In this document: piece after piece, positions 41,920-49,885 of the stretch
Numbering within the stretch: the stretch's first letter is position 1
Layout of the letters: each line of letters starts with the position of its first letter
From: Pseudomonadota bacterium
Lineage (GTDB): Bacteria; Bdellovibrionota; Bacteriovoracia; Bacteriovoracales; Bacteriovoracaceae
Length of the DNA stretch: 64,000 nt
NCBI GenBank assembly: GCA_027487515.1
Contig: JAIYDL010000021.1
Location: 1 to 64,000 of the forward strand
Reading direction: 5' to 3'
Made by a program: the position numbers and the translations under genes
Notes under the pieces: generated by a model
What the model was told of the DNA's origin: nothing
The model's input: only the letters and a program-made list of their open reading frames with translations
Databases searched by the model: none

Positions 41920-42309
41920 CTAATTCCCAACAACAACGGGAATGATGAGGGTCTCTCGCCGAGAGTCTTGCTCGTAGGTCACTCGAATCTGCCAGGTCCC
42001 CTTCATCACGAAATAGGCCTTAGTGACGTCAAACTCACCCGGTGCTGTCGGAGTAATTTTTAACGGTGAAGAGCCGTGCCCATGGGTGCCCATCTGCATC
42101 CACAGATCGGCCTTCACAAAAGTGACCTCTCTTTGATCCGTCGATTGAAGCATCAGTCTGAACCTCCCCTCCTGAGTTGTCGTGAACGGTGCTTCAGTTT
42201 GGTAGGACGCGCAGACCTTCGTCACCTGGGAGCATGCCCCCTCAAAACTCGCTGCGGAAAAAGAAAAATTGCTGAATAGAATAAGGGTAGTGAGTAAGAG
42301 CACTTTCAT
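41920..42309 (-). CDS. YtkA/FixH-like periplasmic protein (copy 1)
   Basis: 129 residues with a signal peptide (MKVLLLTTLILFSNFSFSAA). The YtkA-like beta-sandwich is marked by ADLWMQMGTHGHGSSPLKI and AYFVMKGTWQIRVTYE. Met and His in the WMxMGxHGHGSSP stretch could bind copper, as proposed for relatives near copper-handling and cytochrome-oxidase genes. A paralogue lies at 42941-43384. It is divergent from the redoxin operon, sharing the dyad region at 42363-42391. Confidence 0.72.
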   Translation of the reverse strand: MKVLLLTTLILFSNFSFSAASFEGACSQVTKVCASYQTEAPFTTTQEGRFRLMLQSTDQREVTFVKADLWMQMGTHGHGSSPLKITPTAPGEFDVTKAYFVMKGTWQIRVTYEQDSRRETLIIPVVVGN

Positions 42310-42362
42310 ACTTTGACCTCCGGTATTGAAGGTAGACTATCAAAAAAATTTCGGATTTTAGA

Positions 42363-42391
42363 GCAACAAAATGTTGCACCAAAAGTGGTGC
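42363..42391. promoter_or_regulatory. Two overlapping dyads in the divergent YtkA/redoxin control region
   Basis: GCAACAAAATGTTGC (42363-42377) overlaps by two bases GCACCA-AAAG-TGGTGC (42376-42391). The first matches the dyad before the RegB-like kinase gene (GCARCAAAWTGTTGCAC). TTGCAC at 42374 can serve as a plus-strand -35, with GATATA or TATAAG near 42399-42406 as -10; TTGTTG or TTGCTC can serve the minus-strand gene. Control of both directions is likely. Confidence 0.6.
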
Positions 42392-42411
42392 GATGTGAGA
42401 TATAAGGAATC

Positions 42412-42954
42412 ATGAGAATCGTCGCGATTTCAATTTTCCTTCTCTCGATGCAGTGCACTGCAGCATCCCTTCCACCGATCAAAGGAACTGACCTGATCAG
42501 TGGCACGATCCTCGAGCACCAATGGAAGGAATCGAAGAAGGGCTCGGTGCTCGTCTTTCTCTCAAGCGCGTGCCCCTGCTCCCATGCCCACATCGGTCAC
42601 CTGGCGGAGCTCGCTACAACACACCCGGAGATAAAATTCATCGGAGTCCATTCCAACGCCAACGAAACGAAGGCCGACAGCGAAAAGTATTTTAGATCCC
42701 TAAGCCTCCCCTTCCCAGTCATTCAGGACGAAGCTTCAGCGTGGGCCGATCGCCTCAGGGCCCATCGGACACCCCATGCCTTTTTAGTCACTCCGGAGGG
42801 GAACCTCGCCTACCAGGGGGGAGTGACTTCCTCCGCAGATCCAGAAAAAGCCGATAGCTTTTACTTGAAAGTCACACTTAAAAAATTCTTGGCCGGTGAG
42901 GTGATTGAGAGCTCACGCACGAGAGTTTTGGGATGTCAGATTGCAAGGAACTAA
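42412..42954 (+). CDS. Secreted redoxin (AhpC/TSA, TlpA-like)
   Basis: 180 residues with a signal peptide (MRIVAISIFLLSMQCTAAS). Thioredoxin fold with an unusual active site CPC (Cys54, Cys56 in SSACPCSHAHIGHL), cis-Pro at RTPHAFLV, and a C-terminal TRVLGCQI (Cys176) typical of a PRX-like periplasmic subgroup that ends in GCxI. It probably reduces disulfides or peroxides, or delivers copper, in the periplasm. AAGGA precedes the ATG. First gene of a five-gene run to 45300. Confidence 0.75.
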   Translation: MRIVAISIFLLSMQCTAASLPPIKGTDLISGTILEHQWKESKKGSVLVFLSSACPCSHAHIGHLAELATTHPEIKFIGVHSNANETKADSEKYFRSLSLPFPVIQDEASAWADRLRAHRTPHAFLVTPEGNLAYQGGVTSSADPEKADSFYLKVTLKKFLAGEVIESSRTRVLGCQIARN

Positions 42955-43384
42955 GGCCCTTTCTTTTTTCCTCATCCTCTTCCTCCTCGGCTCGTGTGCC
43001 AAACCACGGTACGTCGACGGCCTCGAGGGCAAACTAGACGGCATCACTGGGGACTGCGGTCTTCTGTTCTCCACTGAAGACCTCTGCCTCAAAACCGAGT
43101 GGGTCCAGAAACCAACAGAGAGCACGTTCGGAGAAATGACTCTGAGCTTCGTAGACCGAAATGATGACTCCAGATTCGTCGATCCCATCAAAGATCCCTT
43201 CATCGTCCTCTGGATGCCAAGCATGGGACACGGCTCGTCTCCGGTGAAGATCGAGAGGGTTGACGTCGGAAGGTACCGGGCGACGGATATTTTTTTCATC
43301 ATGCCTGGGCCCTGGGACATACGGTATCAACTAAGAGATGGGTTTGATGTTCTTGAAGAGAAGATTCAAAAGATTACTATTTAG
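42941..43384 (+). CDS. YtkA/FixH-like lipoprotein (copy 2)
   Basis: 147 residues if translation begins at the TTG at 42941, which overlaps the redoxin stop and gives a clean lipoprotein signal (MQGTKALSFFLILFLLGSC). The reading frame extends to a TTG at 42905, and the start remains uncertain. The core VLWMPSMGHGSSPVKIERVDVGRYRATDIFFIMPGPWDIRYQL clearly parallels the periplasmic copy at 41920-42309, including the WMPxMGHGSSP potential copper site. Confidence 0.68.
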   Translation: MQGTKALSFFLILFLLGSCAKPRYVDGLEGKLDGITGDCGLLFSTEDLCLKTEWVQKPTESTFGEMTLSFVDRNDDSRFVDPIKDPFIVLWMPSMGHGSSPVKIERVDVGRYRATDIFFIMPGPWDIRYQLRDGFDVLEEKIQKITI

Positions 43385-44267
43385 CGCGACGGTGCTGACG
43401 GTCTCCGGAAACCTCTTCGCAGCACCGTGCTGCGGCTCTGGCTTTACGATCCCGTCGATCATCACCTCCGATGATAAGGCCCAGCTTGCGACGAGCTACA
43501 CGTACTCCCGCATCCACGCGGACGTGTTCACGAACGGCGACTGGCGCCGGAGAGAAAAGAAGGACGTCACCGAAGTTTACAAGATCGAGGGCGCCCACAT
43601 CTTCCAGGACCTCTACCAAGTCGGGCTCTCCGTCCCCTACCAAAGACGCACGAGAGACGGGGCCCAGTCGGATTCCTCAGCAGGTCTTGGGGACATTTCC
43701 TTGCAGCTTGGGTACGAGTACCTTCCAGACTGGGATTATAATCCTCTTCGACCAAAAGGAATCGGTTACCTCTCCCTCATTTTACCCACCGGAAAATCCA
43801 TCTACGAGTCCGATGACGGAAGTGGCATCGACGCCAGAGGGCGAGGCTTCTGGGGCATCGGTGGGGGATCCGTCTTGACCAAAAGTTGGGGGAGCTGGGA
43901 CGCGAACTTTAACCTCGAGGCCCACTACTCTTTGCCGAAGTCGGTTTCCAACGATACGACAACGGGAAGAGTGACCCCAAGCTACGGGGGAAGCACTGCC
44001 CTTGGCGTTGGCCACAACTGGGAGAGCGTGAGGCTCGGGGGCCTGATCAATTGGTTCTACGAAGCCCCCACTGATGTGACCGGAACCACCCCATCGGAAG
44101 GGACCCTCAAGAGGTACGCCTCGGGGTCTCTCCTCATGAGTTACCTCTTCAAATCAAACGAGAGCATCGTCTTGAGCTACTCCGATCAAACACTCTTCGG
44201 GTCTCCCCTCAACACTTCCCTCTCGAAGTCGGTCACTCTGTTTTTCCAGAAACGCTGGCAACGCTAG
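43347..44267 (+). CDS. Outer-membrane beta-barrel protein in the redox/metal locus
   Basis: 306 residues from the ATG at 43347 (ATG 43338 also possible); the start lies inside the upstream gene. A basic signal (MFLKRRFKRLLFSATVLTVSGNLFAA) ends before APCCGSGFTIP, which has a Cys pair at the mature N-terminus. The rest is a barrel-like series of strands (YLSLILPTGKSIYES, FWGIGGGSVLTKSWGSWDANFNL) resembling the transporter-like barrels of PF13557. The C-terminus TLFFQKRWQR is not a perfect aromatic end. Confidence 0.62.
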   Translation: MFLKRRFKRLLFSATVLTVSGNLFAAPCCGSGFTIPSIITSDDKAQLATSYTYSRIHADVFTNGDWRRREKKDVTEVYKIEGAHIFQDLYQVGLSVPYQRRTRDGAQSDSSAGLGDISLQLGYEYLPDWDYNPLRPKGIGYLSLILPTGKSIYESDDGSGIDARGRGFWGIGGGSVLTKSWGSWDANFNLEAHYSLPKSVSNDTTTGRVTPSYGGSTALGVGHNWESVRLGGLINWFYEAPTDVTGTTPSEGTLKRYASGSLLMSYLFKSNESIVLSYSDQTLFGSPLNTSLSKSVTLFFQKRWQR

Positions 44268-44276
44268 GAGAACTCT

Positions 44277-44840
44277 ATGAAAACGTTTCTCATTTCATTT
44301 CTCGTCCTTAGTTCGTTTTCTATCCAGGCCAGCTGCCCCCTTGTGATCAGAACCCAGGACGTGAGTGTCAAATGGCTCGCGTACAAGACCCCCAGGAAAG
44401 TCGCCGTTCAGGGAGAGTTTAAGAAGTTTAGCTTCCGTGCTGCCAAGTCCGACGACGTCATTGGAAGGTTCGCGGGAGCGACCTTCAGCATCGACTCCAC
44501 GTCCGTCGCGACGGGGAACCCAGGCCGAGACAGAAAGATCGTCAGTAACTTTTTCACGGACAAAGGGAAAGCGGTTAAGATTTCCGGAGCATTCTCAGTG
44601 AAAGACAAGACAAGTGTCTCAGCACTCCTGAAGCTCCAGGAGGCCTCGAAAGAAGTACGATTTAATGTCGAGAACAAGGGGACCTCCCTCATTCTAACCG
44701 CCGACATCAACGTGTTAGATTTCTCTCTTCAGGACAACCTCTCCAGGATCAACCTTGCCTGCAAGGCACTGCACGAGGGCGTGACCTGGCCGGATGTCAG
44801 AATTATGATCGAAGTCTCCGGGAAGAAATCCTGCAAGTAG
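44277..44840 (+). CDS. YceI-like periplasmic protein
   Basis: 187 residues with a signal peptide (MKTFLISFLVLSSFSIQA) and AGGAG before the ATG. YceI/lipocalin-like pattern: VKWLAYKTPRKVAVQGEFKKFSF near the start and ATFSIDSTSVATGNPGRDRKIVSNFF in the middle. YceI proteins bind isoprenoids such as quinones or act in acid stress. The location behind a quinone-sensing-type kinase is suggestive. Cys at both ends (SCPLV, SCK) may form a disulfide. Confidence 0.72.
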   Translation: MKTFLISFLVLSSFSIQASCPLVIRTQDVSVKWLAYKTPRKVAVQGEFKKFSFRAAKSDDVIGRFAGATFSIDSTSVATGNPGRDRKIVSNFFTDKGKAVKISGAFSVKDKTSVSALLKLQEASKEVRFNVENKGTSLILTADINVLDFSLQDNLSRINLACKALHEGVTWPDVRIMIEVSGKKSCK

Positions 44841-44862
44841 CCGGCACTGACTTAGGAAATCC

Positions 44863-45300
44863 ATGGGTCCACTGAGATTTTTTTTCTTTGCTCTCGTTTC
44901 GGTCCTGGCACTCCCCTCACGGCACTCAGAGGCCCTGGAACTCACGAGACTAGACAGTTTTGGAATCGAAAAAATCAGTGCCCAGAGCACACTTGTTCAT
45001 CTATACGTCACGGAGAACTGCTCCGTTTGTCAGCAGCAGGTGGAGGTCCTTAAGAACTGTGTTGCCCCCGAGAGCGTCGTCGCCTTCATCGACGGCGGGA
45101 GCGAGGAAAAACATCGCCGCTACGTCCGAAGAAAAAAGCTGCCGTTTAAAACGTATCTTTTAAACTCGGCCGCCAAGAAGGAGCTGGGGTTTGGGACAGC
45201 AAGCCCGGCGGTCACCATCAAAGCGAAAGGAAAGCTCACGACCTACGAAGGTCTTCGGAGCTGCGATCAGATCATCCAGTTCATTAGAGCTGGTAGTTAA
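44863..45300 (+). CDS. Periplasmic thioredoxin-fold protein
   Basis: 145 residues with a hydrophobic signal (MGPLRFFFFALVSVLALPS). The active site is ENCSVCQQQVEVL (Cys53, Cys56), with a short thioredoxin core; GTASPAVTIKAKG holds the cis-Pro equivalent. Two other Cys (KNCVAP, RSCDQ) are present. Likely a thiol oxidoreductase working with the redoxin of the same operon. Its end overlaps the TonB receptor gene by 17 bp, tail to tail. Confidence 0.7.
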   Translation: MGPLRFFFFALVSVLALPSRHSEALELTRLDSFGIEKISAQSTLVHLYVTENCSVCQQQVEVLKNCVAPESVVAFIDGGSEEKHRRYVRRKKLPFKTYLLNSAAKKELGFGTASPAVTIKAKGKLTTYEGLRSCDQIIQFIRAGS

Positions 45301-47395
45301 GGCCAGCGTACAGGACTCTCCCTTGGACCGGACCCCAGATGTGGCGGTTGTCGAGGTGGACGTGATCTTGGTGGATACGCCAGGAGAGCGGAGACTCCTT
45401 GGCCTTTGTCTGCGTGTAATCCAGAAGGTTCGTAACTCCGGCCAGGAGCTTGAGTCTTTCGGTCACCTGCCGTTGGAGGAACAGGTCGATGGTGTAAAAC
45501 ATCGGTGCGATCTGACTTTTCTGGGACGTCGGGACATCTTCGAATGTGTCCGGATCTTCCGTGAGGACGTTATAGTTTTTGTCGTAGTTGTAGGATCTTA
45601 AGTTTCTGCGGCCGATCACGTTGAGTGTTGCCACGAACTCATTCTTCCCGAAGTGGTAGTCGGAGATGAACCTGGCCCGGGTTTCCTGCGCGGCGATCGG
45701 AAGCTTATCTTTGTAGGAGTCCGGCATCCGAAACCAGTCAACGGATGATTCGACCGTCCAGTTGCTCGTGACCTTCTCGACGTGAAGGAAGTTGAACGTT
45801 CCGACGGACATGGTCTCAGAGGCGTTTCGAAATCTTATGGGTTCCTCGTTCTCATCACCGTAGGCCATGTTCCGCAGCTGCGTCAGTGAGGCCGAGAAGG
45901 CAGAGCTCCGCAGGGGTCCCTCATAGTTAAGCGTATAGGTAAAAGTCTCAGCGCGCTCGAATTCCTTGATCCCGATCTCGAAGCCTTCTTCATTTGTTCC
46001 GTGCTGAGATTCAAAGAGTGTGAGAGGTGCCCGGTAGCCGACGCCGAACGAGAGCCGCGAGGAGAGAGCGTCAGTGTGAGATCTCTTGTAATGAATCCTG
46101 GGGGCGAAGACGGATCCTTTGAGGTCGTTCTGATCGATGCGCGGATCCTGCCATTCGACGTTCATCGTATCGAAGCGCAGGACCAAATTGAGCTCATCCC
46201 TATCGGAGATGAACCACTCATCTTGAAGGTAGACCCCGAGGGTGTCGAAGGTGAAGCTGTCGCGGTAGAAATCATTTACGCGGTAGAGAAACTTCGAATC
46301 CGAGTTCATTTCTTCGTTCCGGTGATCGACGCCGACGGTGAGGAGGTGATCCTCTCCGATAACCCGGTTCACCTTCAGGTCAAAGAAGCGGAACATGTCG
46401 TCGTTGTCGTAGTCGTATCCGTGGGAGTAGACGGAGAGCTGCTCTTGCTTGGCCAGTGAGAATGCCCCTTTGACATTGGTCTCTCCGTCAAAGTGGTACA
46501 GGAAAGATCCTCCCCCATCCATTCTCTTCAGTCGGATCCTGTCCGAGATCTGTCCCAGCTTTCCTGTGAACCTTCGTCGGACGTCTCCGTTCTCAAACGA
46601 CGTTTCATCGGCTAGGGTTGAGGGGTAGGTTTTGCTCCGGAGGTGCTGAGTGGCCCCGCCGAGGAGTTCGAGATTCTGATACCCACTTCGGAGGGTGACC
46701 TTCAACCGGTCACTGGGTCTGTGGTCGTGCTTTATAAACACGGCCCGCTGACTCTGGGCCGAGGACTCCGCAACGCCGTTGTCGTCTTCGTCAAAGAAGC
46801 CCAGTTGATTTGTCTGGGCGGAGATCAGGGTTCCGCGCTTCGCAGAGCCGTAGATCCCAAGGAACTGCTGGTTAAATGACTCCCGCTCGCCGCCACGGAC
46901 GAGGTAAGAGAAGCGGTTCTGATCTGTCCTCTCGGTAACGAGGTTCACCACTCCGCCGATTGCCTCTGGGGCCGTCAAGGAGGACCCCGCTCCGCGCATG
47001 ATTTCGATGGAAGAGATCCCGGCCATGGGAATCGCCTCCATGCCGTAGAAAGAAGAGACCGAAGAATAGGCGGGGATGCCATCCAAGAGGATGGTGGTGT
47101 TCTCACCCCGCATGCCATTGAGAGTCACACGCTGGGAGCCGCAGTTGGCACAGGTCAGAGTTGTCTGAACGCCCGGCTCAAGGTCAATCGCGCGGGCAAG
47201 AGAGACCGCATTCTTGTGCTGCACTCTCTCTTTCCTCAAGACTTCTTTCTTCACGACTGAGTCCCGCACGACGCGAGAGAGCGGATACTCGAAGTCTTTG
47301 GCCTCGCGCACCTCTATCGCATCCAGTTGCTCCGCGTCCGCAAAGGCCAGGCACGAGGAAGAAAGTGCGAGTGCTACGAAACTACTCTTGAACAT
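45284..47395 (-). CDS. TonB-dependent outer-membrane receptor
   Basis: 703 residues: signal peptide, TonB-box-like LDAIEVREAKDF near residue 24, plug domain (about 45-165) with the receptor hallmarks LDGIPAYSSV and IEIMRGAGSSLTAPEAIGGVVNLVT, then a 22-strand barrel ending in YAGLNYQL. The plug contains CANC (Cys82, Cys85) in TTLTCANCGSQRVTLNGM, a feature of one subgroup of receptors often near metal or redox genes. It likely imports a metal complex with ExbBD/TonB energy. Third gene of a minus-strand operon (start overlaps the preceding gene by 14 bp). Confidence 0.88.
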   Translation of the reverse strand: MFKSSFVALALSSSCLAFADAEQLDAIEVREAKDFEYPLSRVVRDSVVKKEVLRKERVQHKNAVSLARAIDLEPGVQTTLTCANCGSQRVTLNGMRGENTTILLDGIPAYSSVSSFYGMEAIPMAGISSIEIMRGAGSSLTAPEAIGGVVNLVTERTDQNRFSYLVRGGERESFNQQFLGIYGSAKRGTLISAQTNQLGFFDEDDNGVAESSAQSQRAVFIKHDHRPSDRLKVTLRSGYQNLELLGGATQHLRSKTYPSTLADETSFENGDVRRRFTGKLGQISDRIRLKRMDGGGSFLYHFDGETNVKGAFSLAKQEQLSVYSHGYDYDNDDMFRFFDLKVNRVIGEDHLLTVGVDHRNEEMNSDSKFLYRVNDFYRDSFTFDTLGVYLQDEWFISDRDELNLVLRFDTMNVEWQDPRIDQNDLKGSVFAPRIHYKRSHTDALSSRLSFGVGYRAPLTLFESQHGTNEEGFEIGIKEFERAETFTYTLNYEGPLRSSAFSASLTQLRNMAYGDENEEPIRFRNASETMSVGTFNFLHVEKVTSNWTVESSVDWFRMPDSYKDKLPIAAQETRARFISDYHFGKNEFVATLNVIGRRNLRSYNYDKNYNVLTEDPDTFEDVPTSQKSQIAPMFYTIDLFLQRQVTERLKLLAGVTNLLDYTQTKAKESPLSWRIHQDHVHLDNRHIWGPVQGRVLYAGLNYQL

Positions 47396-47789
47396 TCTTC
47401 AGGTTCACACACTGCGCAGAATGGAAGTGATTCACGTGCCACCACTTGAGTGCGTAGGAGATAACACTCTTAAAGGCGGGAGCGCCTGCTTTCGTGAAGA
47501 CGTTCAATTGATCTTTTTTGTTCTCGGCGGTTCCCGAGAACAAGTTTGCTCTAGACGCGGGTCTGAGGGTGAAGAAAAATTCTTCAGCATTGGAGGCGAG
47601 GTGCTCGTCGTTTTGTAAGGAGGCCTTCACGTCTGCGCGGAGGTTCTCAGGTTTCTCGACGGCATCAACGTAATAAATCTGTTGCACCTGAAGGGAGCAA
47701 GGCTTGGTGGTTCCTTTTACGGTGCCTCTGAATTCCGTTTGCGCGAGGCCAACGGTACTGAACACGAGAAGAGATAAAAAGACCTTCAT
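47382..47789 (-). CDS. Secreted protein of unknown function in the receptor operon
   Basis: 135 residues with a signal peptide (MKVFLSLLVFSTVGLAQ). Contains Cys in KPCSLQV and AQCVNLK and a C-terminal WWHVNHFHS cluster of aromatic and His residues that could bind metal. No family recognised. AGGAGG-like sequence lies upstream, and its end overlaps the TonB receptor start by 14 bp, so the two are co-translated. Confidence 0.6.
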   Translation of the reverse strand: MKVFLSLLVFSTVGLAQTEFRGTVKGTTKPCSLQVQQIYYVDAVEKPENLRADVKASLQNDEHLASNAEEFFFTLRPASRANLFSGTAENKKDQLNVFTKAGAPAFKSVISYALKWWHVNHFHSAQCVNLKNVQE

Positions 47790-47847
47790 AATTCCTCCTT
47801 GATTAAGAGACTAAATTTACGAGTTCAAAACATGTAAGCTAATTGCA

Positions 47848-47867
47848 GTTTATTCAAAGGAATAAAC
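47848..47867. repeat. AT-rich perfect inverted repeat in the receptor operon
   Basis: GTTTATTC-AAAG-GAATAAAC: an 8-bp perfect stem with a 4-base loop, located in the 98-bp gap between the His-rich protein gene and the next gene of the minus-strand run. It could be an internal terminator/attenuator or an operator for the downstream pair. Confidence 0.45.
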
Positions 47868-47887
47868 CTCACCACTCAGACCTCCGC

Positions 47888-49693
47888 TTACTCAGTCACC
47901 AGGATGACACTCTTCTTGATCCTCTCGCCCTCAAGCCGAAGCTCGGCGATGAGATCTGGGATCGATCGGACGAAGGCCTTCGTTAGGTAGCGCGAAGCGA
48001 AGACATCACCCACGATCACATTAAGATTTTTCGTCACCTCCCTCATCGCACCAGATTGGTAGGTCGCTTCGAGTTGACGCCGGGTCAGAACGATCTTGGC
48101 CATCTTTTGATTGATGCGGTTCTTGTACCTTTGAAGGCAGTTCGTGAACGAGCGGACCCGACAGAACGCACGGTGCCCTTTGTTCTTGAAGTCTTCCTCG
48201 AGGTTTCGGAGTGCGCTGACCTTGAGCTTCTGGAGTTCATCGCCGTTCAGGAGCTGGAGGACGTCCTGGCCCGAGAGGTTGAGGTTGAAGTCCGCCTTGA
48301 CGTACCCGAGCTTCCCTGCCGGAAGTCTGACTTCCGTTGGCAAGCTAAGCCCGAAGAGGTTGCCGAGTTTACCGAGCTTCTTGTGCACAAGAGAAGAGGT
48401 CGCCTTATCCTGGCTAAAGGACCAAGAGAGGATTGAAGAGATGAGCGAATGGTCTCCTCTCATCACGGTGGAAACGATGCTCTTGTTCTCCCAGCGGTGC
48501 TTGGAGAGGATGCCCCGCGTGAAGCGCTCTTGGATCGAAGAGGTCATGAAGACCTGCATCTTGTGGCCCTCCTGGACTTCGTCGATCTTTCCTTCAACGT
48601 GGTAGACACCTCGTCCTGCACCGTTGAAATAAACATAAGGAAGACCGAAGCTCCCGGAGACAAATGTGCCCCGGTTCATGAGGTCCGTTTTGAGTTGAAT
48701 CTTGCCGGTGGTTACCAGCAAGTCGTTCACGACATCGAGCCGTCCGTTGAAGAGGGCCTTGACGGCGTGAAACGCTTGCGGATGGGTGAGATCAAACTCA
48801 TACATCATCGAGGCCGCGTGGCCTTTGCTCTTGCCCGCTTCTACGGAGCCCACGATGACGTTGCCTTCCAGAGCGATGGAATCCGTTGAGGTCGTTGTGA
48901 CCTCAACCTGGAGCTTCTCACTGTCTTGCAGGAGGGCCTTGAACTTGTAGGTTCCTGTGTGCGCATAGACAGGACCGAAATGAGCAAAGGGTTCAATGCC
49001 GATGAGGGCACTGAGGATCAAACTTCCCTTGGTGGCGTAGGAGAGCTCGTCGCCAGTTCTCCATCCTGCGATGGCCTCTTTACTCAGTGGAAGAGGTAGA
49101 GAAGGTCGTCTCTCACCTTTCGACTGGAGCCTCTTGATAGTGTAGTAGTTCTTCCCTTTCAGGAAAGAGATCCCGAGACCCGCGGCGAAGATCGGAAGAG
49201 GAAGATGTGTCTCGGCACCGATGCCGAATCCCAGGTCCCATTTCCGGTTCTCGATGAGGATGAATTCTTTGTCCTCGCTGGCCCTCTCAACGACGAGGTC
49301 CTGAGAAGTGCTCTCTTCCTGAGACACGTATCTTTTAAACTTATCAAACCCAGCGATGACCTGGGGATGAATTGTGATTTCAAGGCCCGTTTCGTCGGCG
49401 TGAACATCGTCGGAGTCGGCGTGCTCTCCGCTTTCGTGATCGAGATCGCCCTCGGCAGACTCATCATGAGTTTCATCATGGTGCTCCTCACTTCCGTGGC
49501 CTTCATCCTCGTGCTCGTGGCCTCCGATCTGGTAGCCATAAGACAATCCGTTTGAGGGCGAGTAGCTGACAGGAAGGTGAATGTGGGAGGTCTTTGAGAA
49601 CTCGTCCTCTAGGCTAGAAGGTCCCGAGTCTCCTCCATGCGAAAAAGCGTTCAGGGAGAACAAGCACGTCATCAAAAGAGGTATCTTTTTCAA
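47888..49693 (-). CDS. Secreted protein with His/Asp/Glu-rich metal-binding tract
   Basis: 601 residues starting at a TTG (49693) preceded by AAAAGGA at six bases. Signal peptide MKKIPLLMTCLFSLNAFS. Residues 57-100 form a tract with about a dozen His among Asp and Glu (GHEHEDEGHGSEEHHDETHDES and beyond; two overlapping pieces), typical of zinc/nickel/copper scavenging loops. The remaining 480 residues look beta-rich and are not recognised. It is the first gene of the operon that includes the TonB receptor, and its promoter contains a TGCAA-type dyad. I infer a surface or periplasmic metal-capture function. Confidence 0.65.
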   Translation of the reverse strand: MKKIPLLMTCLFSLNAFSHGGDSGPSSLEDEFSKTSHIHLPVSYSPSNGLSYGYQIGGHEHEDEGHGSEEHHDETHDESAEGDLDHESGEHADSDDVHADETGLEITIHPQVIAGFDKFKRYVSQEESTSQDLVVERASEDKEFILIENRKWDLGFGIGAETHLPLPIFAAGLGISFLKGKNYYTIKRLQSKGERRPSLPLPLSKEAIAGWRTGDELSYATKGSLILSALIGIEPFAHFGPVYAHTGTYKFKALLQDSEKLQVEVTTTSTDSIALEGNVIVGSVEAGKSKGHAASMMYEFDLTHPQAFHAVKALFNGRLDVVNDLLVTTGKIQLKTDLMNRGTFVSGSFGLPYVYFNGAGRGVYHVEGKIDEVQEGHKMQVFMTSSIQERFTRGILSKHRWENKSIVSTVMRGDHSLISSILSWSFSQDKATSSLVHKKLGKLGNLFGLSLPTEVRLPAGKLGYVKADFNLNLSGQDVLQLLNGDELQKLKVSALRNLEEDFKNKGHRAFCRVRSFTNCLQRYKNRINQKMAKIVLTRRQLEATYQSGAMREVTKNLNVIVGDVFASRYLTKAFVRSIPDLIAELRLEGERIKKSVILVTE

Positions 49694-49723
49694 GTAGTAT
49701 CCTTTTTTAGTCTTGGTTCAAAA

Positions 49724-49752
49724 GGTATACAAAAACTGCAAGTTGTTTGCAA
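49724..49752 (-). promoter_or_regulatory. Promoter with dyad at -35, upstream of the His-rich protein gene
   Basis: On the minus strand: TTGCAA (49752-49747), 17 bases, TATACC (49729-49724). The dyad TGCAA-5-TTGCA (49737-49751) overlaps the -35 and the spacer. The half-sites resemble those of the 40041 and 42363 dyads (GCAA/TTGC), but the spacing is 5 rather than 7 bases, so whether the same regulator binds is open. Confidence 0.5.
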
Positions 49753-49829
49753 TTTATAAATAAAATGAAAGATATGGATGACTACAGGATTATGTTTTCT
49801 CGCCTAAACTTTTAAATTAACAAACAGGT

Positions 49830-49842
49830 CTGACTCTGTCAG
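49830..49842 (-). terminator. Short hairpin downstream of the large permease gene
   Basis: CTGAC-TCT-GTCAG, 44 bases beyond the permease stop; on the minus strand it is followed by ACCTGTTTGTTAATTT, which is T-rich but interrupted. The rest of this 192-bp gap is AT-rich and holds the promoter of the His-rich protein gene at its other end. Confidence 0.3.
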
Positions 49843-49885
49843 TGAGGCCTAGGAAGAGAATGCTGCAAAGTTCTAGAGAATGACT

